Origin: Amphirosellinia nigrospora
Taxonomy: Eukaryota; Ascomycota; Sordariomycetes; Xylariales; Xylariaceae
Assembly: GCA_004123355.1 (NCBI GenBank)
Contig: SCHM01000002.1
Location: forward strand, 10,637,569 to 10,701,568
Reading direction: 5' to 3'
DNA length: 64,000 nt
The notes beneath the pieces were generated by a model. The model was not told where the DNA came from. It was given only the letters and a program-made list of their open reading frames with translations, and did not search any database. Below are positions 45,679 through 59,044 of this stretch, piece by piece; position 1 is the first letter of the stretch, and each line of letters opens with the position of its first letter. Position numbers and translations under genes: made by a program.

Positions 45679-46278
45679 ATGGTAGGCGTTTTAAAGCGCA
45701 TTATTGTTCCCTCCAAAGAACAGTAGACTGACGATGGTTCATTTGTAGGGCAAACGCAAGAAGAGTTCGCGGAAGCCTCAGGCCCAAGAAGGTACGCAGC
45801 ACCGAAGCGACAACAACCAGAATAGCGAACACGGCATGCCCGTACTAACAAGGTCCGACTCTAGCGCGAGGGACTGGCCAAGGAGTTTACCTGCCTGTTC
45901 TGTAACCACGAGAAATCTGTACACGTCAAGCTAGATAAGAAACGGGCGTGGGTCAATTAACTTGTGCGGTGTGTGGCCAAAAGTTTCAGTGTGGAATCAA
46001 TACCCTCACGGAAGCCATCGATGTCTATAGCGACTGGGTCGACGCTGCAGTACGTTGAAGGATTACTTGGTTCTGCATCCCAGTGAGGTGAAAGCCATGG
46101 TGCTAACATGTAGACAGATGCTGTCGCTAAAGAAGCGGCGAACGACAGAGCTTCTGGATCAGCTGCCTATCCACGTCCTGGTGCCCGAGCACCCGTCCGA
46201 GATCGCGAGATTGATGATGAGGAGGATGACCATAGATACGAGGGTGAAGGCATCGTGGGCGATGACGACGACTATTGA
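45679..46278 (+). CDS. ELF1: Transcription elongation factor ELF1, first coding exon is only ATG
   Basis: Small zinc-ribbon elongation factor that rides with RNA polymerase II on chromatin. Seen: basic N-terminus GKRKKSSRKPQ, zinc ribbon CLFCNHEKSVHVKLDKK then CAVCGQKFQC, INTLTEAIDVYSDWVDAA, and an acidic tail ending GDDDDY. Exons: 45679-45681 (ATG alone), 45749-45791, 45865-46049, 46114-46278; the second intron has the branch sequence GTACTAACA. Predicted about 132 residues. Two indels are inferred: near 45780 (the PQ-to-KKREGL region) and near 45938, where AAAACGGG reads AAACGGG. Fungal ELF1 proteins are longer than human ELOF1 because of the acidic tail, as here. Divergent from the DUF1996 gene and converging on UPRT. 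Confidence 0.92.
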
Positions 46279-46571
46279 TCATGTCTGGTCATCTTGACTT
46301 GGGATACCCTACCATCCTTCAACATAGCCCTATCATCGATACTGAACGATCCACTGGACAGGCTTTTTAGGATGAGCATTGGATTTGATTACAGGTGTTA
46401 TTGTACTCAACCGCTTCGAGGTTATTATTTAGGTCGCTCCTGTAACATGATGAACGTGGGATGTACCTTAACTAGTGCAGCCCATGAAAACAAAAAGAAA
46501 AAACCACCAACTAGCTCCAGCACTACAGGGTCTATCCGCTATACTAATATACTTGTGCGTCTTACGAGCCA

Positions 46572-47590
<1,019 letters not shown>

Positions 47591-48331
47591 GGTATACAAG
47601 CGAATTAGAATGCAGGCTCCTCAGAAGACTCGTGTGCTGAACCTTCAGAACGACCAAGAGCTGGCTTTGAAGACTAATCAGTAACTGTTAACCATGGCAT
47701 TTATTCGACTTGGTGAACTTCGGGGACCTCCGACCAACCTAGCTATGAAAGGAATCCAGCACAATGCTCAGTTCGAGGATGTGGGCTGCTGAGCTAACGA
47801 ATGCAACTGTGTTAAAGACGATGTAGTAGTTTTTATAAGGAGGTAAGGAGTAGTAAGAAATTTAATTCCTAAGCGACAAGCTGAAGTACGCGCCTGTGGG
47901 TTAGATTTGTTTTTCAGGTGATATAAACTTGGCAGTATTGAATGCACCCAGCTACCTTTGAGATACCTAGGTAGGTTTTACCATCCTGAATCGGAATAGG
48001 AATGCGCAGGTCAGTTCCAAGGTTATTCGCACATTAACTTTCAGTAATCGAACATCAAACTAGCCATTTCTGGCCAAGACGCCTTCTATGTACGTACTCT
48101 ACCACCCCATTTCTAACCCAACTTGTATAGGCGTTTTGGCATAACCCAATAGAATCTACCGCTCTAAATTGAAAAGACGGTTGTAGTGTTAGATCTTTGC
48201 GACCTACGTATCAAATATAGTATTTACAGTGCTTTAGCTACCACCTGCACTGCAACTAAATTAATAGTTCTTGACCCAAATGGTTTTATAAGTAAGTTTG
48301 TTTAATTGCGTACTGCTTAACAAATAATTTC
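47591..48331. other. Intergenic, UPRT upstream region
   Basis: No gene found. One ACCTAGGTAGG box at about 47965. Confidence 0.5.
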
Positions 48332-48441
48332 CCTGAAGTGGTGTAATGGTAGCATTCCAATCTGACACATGGGGAAGCCTACAGCGCGGAACCATGCCCC
48401 TCGGGGATAAAAGAGATCTGGGTTCGAATCCCAGCTTTAGG
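48332..48441 (+). tRNA. tRNA-like gene with ~38-base insertion; isotype unresolved
   Basis: Seven-pair acceptor stem CCTGAAG with CTTTAGG (one G-T pair), an A box TGGTGTAATGG, a perfect T arm CTGGGTTCGAATCCCAG carrying the B box GGTTCGAATCC, and a T6 run just after the 3' end as a Pol III terminator. Total 110 bases, about 38 more than a mature tRNA, so an intron after position 37 would be expected. Reading the 5' half by standard numbering gives stem CCAAT and loop CTGACAC, but no ATTGG partner exists in the 3' half. A CTG (Gln) or GAC (Val) anticodon is possible depending on register. Either an intron tRNA with an unusual anticodon arm, a consensus error, or a pseudogene. Confidence 0.6.
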
Positions 48442-50014
48442 AAAACTTTTTTATTTTTTTTAAGTTTAAACTATTATTAAGTTATTTCAATATCAATAAT
48501 TATAATTGCTTTACTTATTAAGCCAAAAAAAAAACCTGGTTTTATTATGTATAGCTAATGTATACTTTATGTATAAATAAATTATTAATAGCTAGGTATG
48601 TAGCCATGTATAAATGGAGCTTTGCAGCAATAGACAGATAGATCAATACACACATCACTGAATCTGACACTTAATACCTACCTAGCTAGGTACCCTACTA
48701 GGTAAGTGCCACCTTGGTAGATGCAAAGTATGCTGTAAATCGTCTAAATTGGCTAACTGGAGGGCTGTATTCTACCTAATCAAGTGGAAGGTTCAAACCA
48801 AAGGGCTTTCAACATCATTGACCAACCCCGCCCTTGACCACATATTGGACTTCCTTGTATTCGGTGGAATAGGCTTAGTCTACCTCATGTAGGTAAGGTC
48901 GAGGCCCGGGGCACTCCGCATTGCCTAGCTTACTTTAGCTTTGAAGGAGATAGGGAGATAGGACTCTTATTACGATTCTAGGTTTGATTCGAACATGACA
49001 CGTGAATCGGCCAAGCGGTACAGTACGCAGAAGGTTACTATTGACCAGGGCCAAGGGATTACACAGGTATCGTAGGTGTGTAGATCAAATATACATAGTG
49101 CTAGATATAGATCTAGCACTGTAATACAATAATCTCAATCTAAGCTTGATTAGCATGATCTAAGCCTCATTAGTCTAATCCAGAGGGGTTCAAGTTGTTT
49201 ACTTCAGAATAAGGTTTTGAAACAGAAGGAGCTATGGTCGGCTGTAGGGACTAATTTAGGATATTTAGGATGGATATATGGATGGGGTCGCATTTCTTTA
49301 CCTACTATGCATCAATAGACCGTCCTCTTGCAGCACTCTCTTGCAGGAAAAGAACCCTTTGCCCCCGACATTAGCCACAACCGGAAGTCCCTTTCTTTGG
49401 TCGCCTGTAGTGGTTGGTTGGTTCCTGCTTATTCGTGGATATCGACATCAACATTGTCATTGCCAGCAACCAATCGCACTTCCTCCCATCTCGCAACTCC
49501 CGGTCTACAACATCATTTTTTACCGGTACGCAACACAATCAAAGTACATACATACACACATACTGAACTCTGTTCCTTTGTCTACCTCAACCTATTGAGC
49601 TGTCAGCCGCCTGCTGCCTACCGTGGGTTTCGTTCGCTTTGCCTACATCCTACCGCTCACTTGCGCTCGATCCACCACCAACACGCTCCGTTGTTCCGCT
49701 CCAATTCATTCGTGACAACCTCTGTTCTCGCGCAACCACATCAACAACGCGAGCCATATCTGGGTAGCGTAAGCTACTCGCTGCGATCGCGACTATCTCT
49801 AGCTCATCTGTTTCGAACTCAATCTCTCTAATCGGGATTGACTAAGTAGCCGGCGTCTAATTCCTGCCTCTAGGGCTATTCCCCCATCTCTCTAGTTGGC
49901 TTATGCCCTGTTCGCATGACCGTAAAAATGAAGCATTCTTGACTCAACTTCCTCTAAGATCTAAGTCTTGCGACGTTTTTTTGTCTCGTCACAAAATCGG
50001 TATTACAGACAACC
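48442..50014. other. Intergenic, WAPL upstream region
   Basis: A+T-rich to about 48640, then TACCTAGCTAGGTACC-type repeats near 48680. From 49280 the strand becomes pyrimidine-rich, consistent with a long 5' untranslated region of WAPL. No gene is supported. Confidence 0.5.
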
Positions 50015-52700
50015 ATGGGAGCTGAATATGAATTCGGCGCACAGCGCAAGAAACGGATGGTGGCCACATATGGCAAGGCTGGAAGGAGGCGGCTACCGAA
50101 GACTGTTTTCAACCCTGTGACCGCGTCCGAGTCCGTGTCCGAGGAAGATCCCATCATTGCATCTGACAGCACGGTAGCACATCACCACCTCCCGCCCGTC
50201 TCTTCGCCGAAGCCCAGATCGCCACCTACGCGCTTCAAAAGCCCCGAATGGCATCATAACACGCAAACAAGACCTACATCCTCCCAAAATATAGCAAACC
50301 TCGATCGAAAGCGCAAAGCGTCACAGATTCACAAGCCCAGAGAACGACCACAGCCGGTCACAGATGGATCAGAAGGTGGGGATCTCTCTTCTGCTCCGGC
50401 AGTTCGTCGATCACGTATCACAGGACCCGAAATTAGACCAGCCACGAAATCGAGCGGTAAGGAACGTACAGCCATTCAACAATACGCTGCGTCTGATCCA
50501 ATGGATATCGAGGCAGTCGAACCCCGGCTCTCCAGTCCTCCACCTACGCCTACGCCACCTAAACCTTCCAAGTTAACAGCTAAACCATCGTCTCACATTT
50601 CCAGACAACAAAAGTCTGCAAATGCGCCATCAGGAAAGAACGCACAGAAACAACCTGTCCAACGGCAACACCAAATACCTCTACATCTCGCGCGAGACTC
50701 GGCTCCAAAATCAAAACAGTCGAATGCGCTCTCTGCTAGAATATTGAAGGAGCAGAGCCGAATTCTATCGATCGAGAAGCCCTCAGTTCCTCATGTCGCA
50801 AAGAAGTCACGGAAACGATTGATAGATGCCCTGGTGGAACAAGAGTCGAGCAATGATGTTACCTTGGGTGAAGATGTGGTCGATTCACAAGCCACCTTGA
50901 GCCAAACGACGCTCAGTCAATCCAGCAACACGTCTGATTTGGATAGCCAAAGTATATCGGAAACCCCTAGACACAAGACCCGAACAGCTCCGGCCACAGG
51001 GATACGCACGTTTACCCGGTCCAACAGCGCGCTTAAATTCACTTATGGGGAAGGGCGAAAAGTGCGTGAAGAAGAGGATAGTCTACTGGAATCCTTAGCC
51101 CTCCCAGAAGACTCGTCTTACTCTCGAAGGCGTTTGGATCTTGGAACCCCCAAAAAGTCAACATCAGGAACGGCAACGTTCGATTTCGATGATGAGGATG
51201 GCACTGGCAAATCACCCGGCTCAAAACTACTGGGTATTCATGAACTTCGGCAAGCTGGTGCCAATTCGCGCGTGGCGGATGCAATGCAGGACCTGGTTGA
51301 CCAACTGGGCAAGCCCGGGACCGGCGCTATGTCATCTCGTCGCGCGGCGTTGGTGCAAGTGGCCGAGAAACTGCGAGACAAGACTTTTATACGACAATGT
51401 CGTGACCATGGTGTAGAAAGTGCGATACTCAAAGATATCGGAAAGGAAGTTGATACTATTTGCAGCTACCTTATCTTGTCTTCGCTCGTTGCGTTTGTTG
51501 CCCGGGGCCCTCCAGCTCACATAGGTCAATTGCTTTGCACAGAAGACGCTGGCTCGATGTTTGCTCGATTGCTTAGCATGAGCGAAGACATCAAGAAAAT
51601 AGCGAAAGACCGCAAAAGTAACCTCTCTAAGCGAAGTCAAAACTCAATTGCTACGATTGAAAGCCTACTTCGAGAAATGCCAATCTGGGATGGGGACGAA
51701 CCTTCATTCATCTCGCCAAGGAGTCTTGCCATTAAATCTCTTCAGCTTCTCATTGCTCAAGGCGTTCCCATTGGCGGAGACTCAACAGTTTTTACAGAAG
51801 CTGTTACGAAGCGTCTTTTCGAGGTCCTCTCAGATGCCAGTAACGATACTGAGTACTGGGATTATCCGAAGACCGCGCGATCAATTGAGCATTGCAGTGC
51901 TCTCTCTGTGCTCGATGCACATGCTGTGAGCGTAGCAGCAACCCGAGGCGGCAATAGTGAATGGGCAGTACAATACCTTCCAATCATAGCCGATGTTTTC
52001 TATACCTCGCTTCAAAAGGCCGCGCACGACGGCAAAATAGTGGAACGCTTGATTTTGAAACTTACGATCAACGTGACGAATAACAATCCTGCTGCTCCTA
52101 GCATCTTCGCCTCGAAAGGACTTTTGCCGGCTTTAGCTTTCTCCATTTCCAGTAACTTCAACCAGGCCTTGGCCCTTATCGCCCAGGGCACATGGGCTGA
52201 GGGATAATAGATAGCCTAGTTCTACGACTCGGCATCCTTATCAACTTTGCCGAGAATAACGGGCTGGTCCGGCAAATAGTAGACGAATGCCAACATGAAG
52301 GTCGTGAGCCGGTAAAAGAGTTAATTCGGCTCTTTATAGAAAATCATCGCCGAACTGGCGAGGTAAGTCATGTCCAGGCTTGTGATTGTGAAGGTAGAGC
52401 TGACGAGCCGTGACCAGGCCGACTCTATGGAAAAGACTCACCTCAACGTAGCCTTCGTTACTTGTCGGTATTACTCGGGTACCTGTCATTACATGGCCCT
52501 GTACGACACAAGATTATTCACAGCCATTCGGCAAAAAGTATCGGCCCCTGGTTGGGTCAATTCGCGAGTTCATCGCTCATTACGAACAGGTGGAAAACGC
52601 CATGAGCGAGAGTGATGATGGCGATGGCCACCACGGCACTTACGCTGAACGGCTACAGGAGTTGGTACAACAATTAGAAGAAAAGGCGGTTCACGACTGA
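50015..52700 (+). CDS. Wings apart-like protein (WAPL), cohesin release factor
   Basis: WAPL opens cohesin rings and unloads them from chromosomes. Start MGAEYEFGAQRKKRMVATYG at 50015, a polar, disordered N-terminal half with many Ser/Pro, then the WAPL domain from about residue 400 (LGIHELRQAGANSRVADAM, LVDQLGKPG, MSSRRAALVQVAEKLRDK, FIRQCRDHGVE, SLVAFVARGPP). After an apparent frame change near 52200 it continues SLVLRLGILINFAENNGLVRQIV, with an intron at 52363-52417, then YLSVLLGYLSLHG, IGPLVGSIREFIAHYEQVE, and ends LEEKAVHD at 52700. Two more single bases are missing near 52465 (G) and 52550 (C). Protein about 900 residues. A clean 2.2 kb first part contrasts with three breaks in the last 0.5 kb. 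Confidence 0.9.
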
Positions 52701-53840
52701 GGCTCTCGGGAAAGATGGCAATCTTGCTATTAATCGGTGCCTGATCCCTGCTACTCAGATTGCCCGAGGCGTGCCATTTGGTGGTGGCGGCAAATGTATT
52801 GGAAGACGATGTTTCTGCATATTCACGATGATGATACATTAGACATGTAGCATTAGGAATGTTTTTCTTTATCCGGACGGGCATATCATGGACGGACAGG
52901 GTAGAGGATTGCGCATGAGTTTATGGTAAGGGTCGAGGGGGGGTTTATTCATCGATATAAATACCCATGAGCACGCATAGATGACAAAGAACAAATACCC
53001 AAGCACAATGAAGAGACGGCGATAAATGATTTTGAGGTTTTATAGTACTTATTCGATGCCTTATCACATGCTACTTACAGTATACATTTGTGTCAGTGAT
53101 AATGAATCGCAGATTGGCGCTACCGACGGCATTGGATGAGCCAATCCGTAGTACCACTGGGCGCCATCGCGCTGATTAACCACATTCCTTCTAAAACTGA
53201 TGTTTATCCCTGCCTCCCTATACATATTTATATATAGTTAGTATAGTCGACTACCTATGTCGGTAGGTAGGTAGTCGATAGCGACATTCGGAAGTATTGA
53301 CTGTCTACCTAGTATGTAGTACCTACTTGCTTGATCCTGCCCCGCATTCCTTTAGGTTCATAGTGCTAGTACGGTGCCCGACCGGTTGTATAGTGCCTCC
53401 GCTAGACGCGTTTGCTCTTCGGGCACGCAGTCCAATTCCGCGACGGATCCAGACGTCGAACAAACCTCAAGTTAGACAAACAACATCACGTCATCACCTA
53501 CGCGTCTAGCTGAAGCGAAGCAGGGCCAGACGACGGCGATAACTGGTAGAACAGAACTTACCATACTTGGTAGAAGCCTTGGAGGTACGACATGATTCCT
53601 GCCTCTGCCACATGCTACTTACACCAACTAGCCCGCCCCTGTTGCGTAATCTGCTATATCCCACCCCTCATCCCCCTTCAGCCCCTTCTGACTGATCACT
53701 TAACCACTATCGCACAGCGTTATCATAACCCATAACCCATAACCCCCCTCCCCTTCTCCCAATTCCGGTTGGCGAACCTTGCAGTACTCACCTATAGCTC
53801 ACCTAGTTATCGTGCGCCACCCGCCGAGCACGCCATCCTA
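52701..53840. other. Intergenic, WAPL 3' and Rheb 5' regions
   Basis: No gene found. An imperfect inverted repeat GTCGACTACCTA...TAGGTAGTCGA lies at about 53245-53278, able to form a hairpin. The 200 bases before 53841 are C/T-rich. Confidence 0.5.
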
Positions 53841-54845
53841 ATGCCGACGCCATCAAAGCAGCGGAAAGTCGCTATCGTCGGCAGCCGCTCCGTCGGTACG
53901 ATTCCTCCTCGATTCCTCCCACTCCCGATCCCACTCCCGATCCCACTCTCAGCTCTTCAACCACGAACAGCCCTCTCTCCTACCCTCGCATTATCGTCTC
54001 CCTCTCTCTACGTGCCACACACCGAGTCCTCCGTCCATCCATTGCTGACTATGCGCACACGTCGCGCCCAATACAGGGAAATCCTCCCTCGCAGTTCAGT
54101 TCGTCGATGGCCACTTCGTCGAGAGCTACTACCCGACCATCGAGAACACCTTCAGCAAGGTGATCCGATATAAGGGCCAGGATTACACGACCGAGATTGT
54201 CGACACCGCCGGCCAGGTACGAGGCAGAGCTACCTACTCGCATAAACTCCAATCCACTGACACGAATCCTCGTCGCAACGCAATAGGATGAATACAGCAT
54301 TCTCAACTCGAAACACTTCATTGGCATCCATGGCTACATGCTAGTATATTCAGTCTCCTCCCTCCCATCCTTCGAGATGGTGCAGGTAATCCGCGAAAAG
54401 ATCCTAAGTCACCTGGTACGTCACCTCCCCCCCTCTATCTATATATACCGTTGTACGCCTGTCTTTTATCCTCGCTTCCGCCGCACTCGTTTTCCCCTGT
54501 GTTCCCAAGTTCGATCCTCTCCTCGGATTGGCTCACACTAATCGTGGAATGACTTCATGGGAGGGGGCTTGGCTAACGTATTGGGTAACCCCTCGCTCGT
54601 CGCAGGGTGCAGATTGGGTCCCGATCGTCATTGTGGGTAACAAGAGCGATCTGCGGCCGGAGCAGCGCCAGGTTAGTCAGGAGGATGGGCGCAAGCTGTC
54701 AGAGAAGATCAACTGCGGGTGGACCGAGGCCAGCGCCCGCTACAACGAGAACGTCGGCAAGGCCTTTGAGCTCCTGATTGCGCAGATCGAAAAGTCCCAG
54801 AACCCCAACGAGAGTACCGGCGGTGGTAAATGTGACATCATGTGA
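53841..54845 (+). CDS. Rheb-family GTPase, 187 residues
   Basis: Small GTPase acting upstream of TOR and in arginine uptake in fungi. Boxes: GSRSVGKSS at residues 14-22 (Arg-Ser in the P loop is the Rheb mark), effector loop YYPTIENTF 36-44, DTAGQDEYS 61-69, NKSD 120-123, SAR 151-153, and a CaaX box CDIM at the C-terminus for farnesylation. Exons 53841-53895, 54077-54216, 54287-54415, 54606-54845; 564 bases in frame with no error. Intron 1 holds a short tandem duplication of CGATCCCACTCC. The start MPTPSKQRKVAIVG is the usual fungal one. Confidence 0.96.
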
Positions 54846-56730
54846 AGATTGTCTACATGCCTCGAAAGAAAGGAGAGGATTGGAAAGTCGAGGGACGAGG
54901 ACTGCTAGAGACGGGCCATCACGAAGATTTCAACGGCGGTTTATGGGCATATGAATGGGGTACGCGTGGATTCATGGGACCTGGGAAATACATGCGCAGT
55001 GGGTTTCTGGTTTTTTTTTGCTCTGGTTTTAGACAGGGGGCTCATGGTCGGTCATGGCATGGAATGCTTGGTGGAATCATCGTCTGTTGGTCGGTGGTGG
55101 CATGTTGCTGCCGTCGTTGTGTTGGACGTTGGGTTTCTTGTTGATTGATTGGTGGTCAGCCGATACAACCAGCATGGCCACGCTTGTGTGATAACATTAC
55201 ACCTAATAGAACCGGGCCGTTTCGTGGTGTGCATTATATATATATTTATTAGTAGTTTTTATACCACGTTATGGGATCATGCGGCAACGTGCATTATTAT
55301 TTTTCTGATGCTGTTACTAAGTGCGGCCAGAAGTCCAAGTATGACCCCCTTCCAAAAAGGATGTCTTCTGCAATCTATAATAGATAATAGATACTAATGA
55401 ATAATGACTAACTATCCGGCGTGGTTTGTTGTGCCGAGAAAGACACTCACGAGGAGAGGCAAGCATCAACTAATATACCGAAGTTAAATGCCTGGCATGT
55501 GACCGGCTGACAGTTTCACATGCTGTACCCACACATGCAGCAGTGTTTAACGGGTAGGAGTCTTTTGGTCGTCTTCGGGTCCTACTTGTTGGCGCCTGGT
55601 ACCTACCTAGGTAGCATCTGAAACTTATGAAAATACCGAACGGCAACCTGCATTCAACTACCCTCTACACGTTATTAATGTTGTCCTGAGGTGTAGTATG
55701 AGGTGGTACTTGGTGTCGTGCTTAGAGCGCTTGCGGGATGTTCCCTTGCACTGCAGGACGGAGGATACAGGCACGTTTTGATTGGCTGCGGGCGTTCTAA
55801 ACGAAACCAAAATGGATGGACCCTGGGGGGGGCTTTAGCAGTAGAACACCTCAACTGAAGATTAGCGCACGAGTCTATTCACCGTCTTACAATATTGGTC
55901 ATCACTTGGCGGTTAATTTTGCCTTACTGTCTGGGTAGCTATTAGATAGGTAGTTCGATGCGTTACCTACTTGGTAGGTAAGTAGGTATTACAAGAACAG
56001 ATACCTAGAGCACAAGCCATCGCACCACGCCTTAGACGCTTCCGGCGGTAGCTAGCTAACAACGGACCTTACAACTACCCAGGTACCCATCCCCCTACCT
56101 AATCCTGTAAGCAAGGAAAGGGGGTGAAAAAGATATGCTTGCTTGTTGTAAACAAAACTCCACAGAGCGATACCTGCAAAAGTAGGACGCCGAAGACTAT
56201 CTATCTTAAGGTATTGCTCTGTCTGTTGTGATTGTGGTGTCCTGCTTGCCGACTATTGATTTATTTTGGAAATGAACACTTCCTGGTCCTATTCTATTCT
56301 TACCCCCTGTCCTACCGTTGACCACCAGGTACGGCGGTAGTGTACAGTAGTACATAAAACGTACCCGAAACTAAAGTAAGTAGAGAGATTACACTACCAG
56401 CGTCCCAGCTCAGCCATCGACCACGACGACGTGCCACGACAGTGACACGCGCGCCTGGATGCTTCTGGGACTTTTATCACCTTACCTCAGAAGAGACCCT
56501 TTTCCAACCAACAGTTTGACGGCTTATATCTTTTCTTGAAGAGGGGTCTAAAGCCATTTCCACTCAGTTGTTCCTCCTAGGTACCTTAGTTATTATATAT
56601 TGTCCCAACAATAAGGAGCCCGTCTCCAGCTGAGCTGAGCTCCACATGCCCGGACTTTCAATAAAGTGACAAAAGTCCGACTATAGATTTGAGAGACCTG
56701 CATCGTCGCCGTCGCCGTCTCTGCACCACG
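54846..56730. other. Intergenic, Rheb 3' and ZUP1 5' regions
   Basis: No gene supported. Contains ACCTACCTAGGTAG at about 55601-55614, CTAGGTACC at about 56577 and several TAGGTAGG repeats at 55940-56000. Confidence 0.5.
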
Positions 56731-59044
56731 ATGTCCTCGGGGAATTATACTATGACCTGTCCGCTATGCGGGTTCAAGACAGACCTCGAATATAGCATTC
56801 TGCTGGTAAGTTCGATAACCCTACTAGATTTCCCAACCATGTTCATCTTTGGTGTATTATACCATTCCAGCCCAACAACTACCTACCTAGCTGGCTATTT
56901 AGCGGGTCACTTTACTTACGATGTGCAGCACATGGAAGAGTACCATCCCGAAGGCAAATCCGGGTTTGTTGCAGACCCAGAGCTGGATGGGTCGAGGGAT
57001 AGGGATGGTACCCCAGCAACGGAAGACGCCAACAGCGACGAGGACGCAGAGCTCCTCGTAGACTGCCCGTGGATGGGTGTCTGGAACAGGTCAGCTTGGC
57101 GGAGCTGGAAGACCACATCAACTTCCATGAGATAGCGGAGAACGAAGAGGCGACCGCGGCGGCGGCGGCGGTGGCTGTCGGTGCGCCGAGCGCCGATAAC
57201 GAGAGAGAGTACCACTCCCCTTACTCTCGCCCACCACCAGACGCGGCTCGCTCAAGCCGAGAACAAGAACGCGAGAAGGCGCGGTCGTCGACGCACCACG
57301 ACAGCGCCGTTGATGCTTGGAAGAAGATCTTCAGCCGACGACAGGCCAGGAAGACGAAGGACTCGGAAAGCAGACCGGCCGATGGGAAGGCGCCGCGGAA
57401 GCGTCTTGGTGTAAGACCCCCTTTTGCATTACACTGACTTGTTGAAACTTTCACTAGAACATGGAAGTTGGGCTAATATGAGAACATACCTACCTAATAG
57501 AAATCTGAGCTGGGAAAACATGCCTATGAAAATAAAATGCCAGATACGCTCGTCGAGTTGCTTAAGAAGGGGAAGTATACGAGCGCCGAAGGTTTGTCAA
57601 CGCTCTCCCTTCACAGCCAACCGGGCTCAATAAATGACATAACGACTTGTTCTCGTTCATACATTAGGTTGCTTACAGACTTTCACAGGGATCGTACCAG
57701 TACTCGCAAGACTATTAGAACAAAATCCGTCAACAGAATACGCCTACCTATGCGACCCAGCCGTTCAGCACATCTCCAAATTACGCGGGGAAGGTACGTT
57801 TATCGTACATCTGTGAGCTCAAAACCTGCAATAACATGCTAACGAACCAGCCAGGTGGATTCTGTGGTTACCGTAATATCCAAATGCTCTCATCATACAT
57901 CGTAGGCGCCCGCACAGAGGGCACGGAGCAGCTCGGGAATAAGATCCCGAGCATATTTCGGATCCAGGAGTACATCGAAAACGCGTGGGACATGGGCATC
58001 AACGCCTCGGGGCGGGTAGAGACCGGGGGATAAGGGGACGCGGAAATATATCGGGACGCCAGATGTGAGAATTTCTTGATCCGACTTACACACACCTCTT
58101 TTCGTGCCAATATCTCTCTCCTCTGCTGTACTGAAGTCGCGTAACCTATTCCATCCACTGACATGAATAATCGAATTTCAACAGGCGCAAGCCATGTTTG
58201 TCGGCCTCCAGATCCCGTACGTTTGAACACCCAGCACAGATACTTGCCATGGCGCTTATCTATCTACCTACCTACCCGCCCTTTTGCAAACCCATGCTAA
58301 CAGCAGGGGCTTGAAACGGCGCAGGTGCGAAGTCGAAGGGTTTAAGTCGCCCAAGCACGGCGCGGCCGAAGCGGCGCTCTTCGCGTCGGTGCAGCAGTAC
58401 TTCGAGCGGGCGTCGTCGTCGTCGTCGTCGGGCGACGACGACGCGCAGGACAAGGACAACAAGATCCGCTGCACGAACCTGCCGCCCATCTACTTCCAGC
58501 ACCGGGGCCACAGCCTGACCATCGTCGGCCTCGAGCGGCGGGTCTCGGGGTCGCTCAAGCTGCTCGTCTTCGACCCCTTCTTCCGCGACCCCGACGGCGT
58601 CACCCGGCTCGTCGGACGACGGGACGACAAGGACAAGGACAAGGACAAGGCCGCCAAGGTCCGCCACCACGCGATGCACCGGAGCCCCGACGGCATGCTG
58701 AAGCTGTATCGGAGGGGCAACGATTACTTGAAGAAGTATCACGAGTTTGAGCTTTTGAGGTATATGTTTTTTTTTTTCTTGTCTTGTCTTGTCTTTTCGT
58801 TTCTTGTATTTTTGTCTCGCTGCTTTCACCGCCCTTCTTCGGCTTGCCGTATAGCCAGCGTGGTTTCTTTCTGTTATCTGAAACACCTTTTTGCTTGGCT
58901 GCCCTACCTCTCAAGTCTCGTGCTTAGATTTCCCATTCCCGCCAAGCAAGCGAGTAGACGATCCTCTGAATTCCTCCGCAAAACGCACTCGCAACCGCTA
59001 ACCTTCACGAACCCTTTGGCAGGTTAAAGACTAACACAACCTAA
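56731..59044 (+). CDS. ZUP1/ZUFSP-type C78 deubiquitinase
   Basis: Peptidase C78 family; animal ZUP1 and fission yeast Mug105 cleave K63-linked ubiquitin chains and act in genome maintenance. Start MSSGNYTMTCPLCGF at 56731 with a C2H2 finger CPLCGFKTDLEYSILLHMEEYH, then a second Cys/His unit DCPW.GCLEQ...HINFHE, a disordered basic linker, and the peptidase core: GGFCGYRNIQML (catalytic Cys), NAWDMGINASGR, RGHSLTIVGLE (His), LLVFDPFF (Asp). Exons: 56731-56805, 56929-57410, 57501-57591, 57689-57793, 57855-58064, 58185-58216, 58325-58759, 59023-59044. One G is missing near 57073 and two bases near 58031. The end LRLKTNTT after a 263-base intron is less certain. All three catalytic residues are present. 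Confidence 0.88.

Noticed and set aside
49328-49831. Plus-strand open frame of 167 residues upstream of WAPL
   Set aside because: Low-complexity pyrimidine-rich sequence, most likely 5' untranslated region.
58272-58886. Long minus-strand frame of 204 residues
   Set aside because: Antisense shadow of the ZUP1 peptidase exon; the plus strand carries the catalytic motifs.
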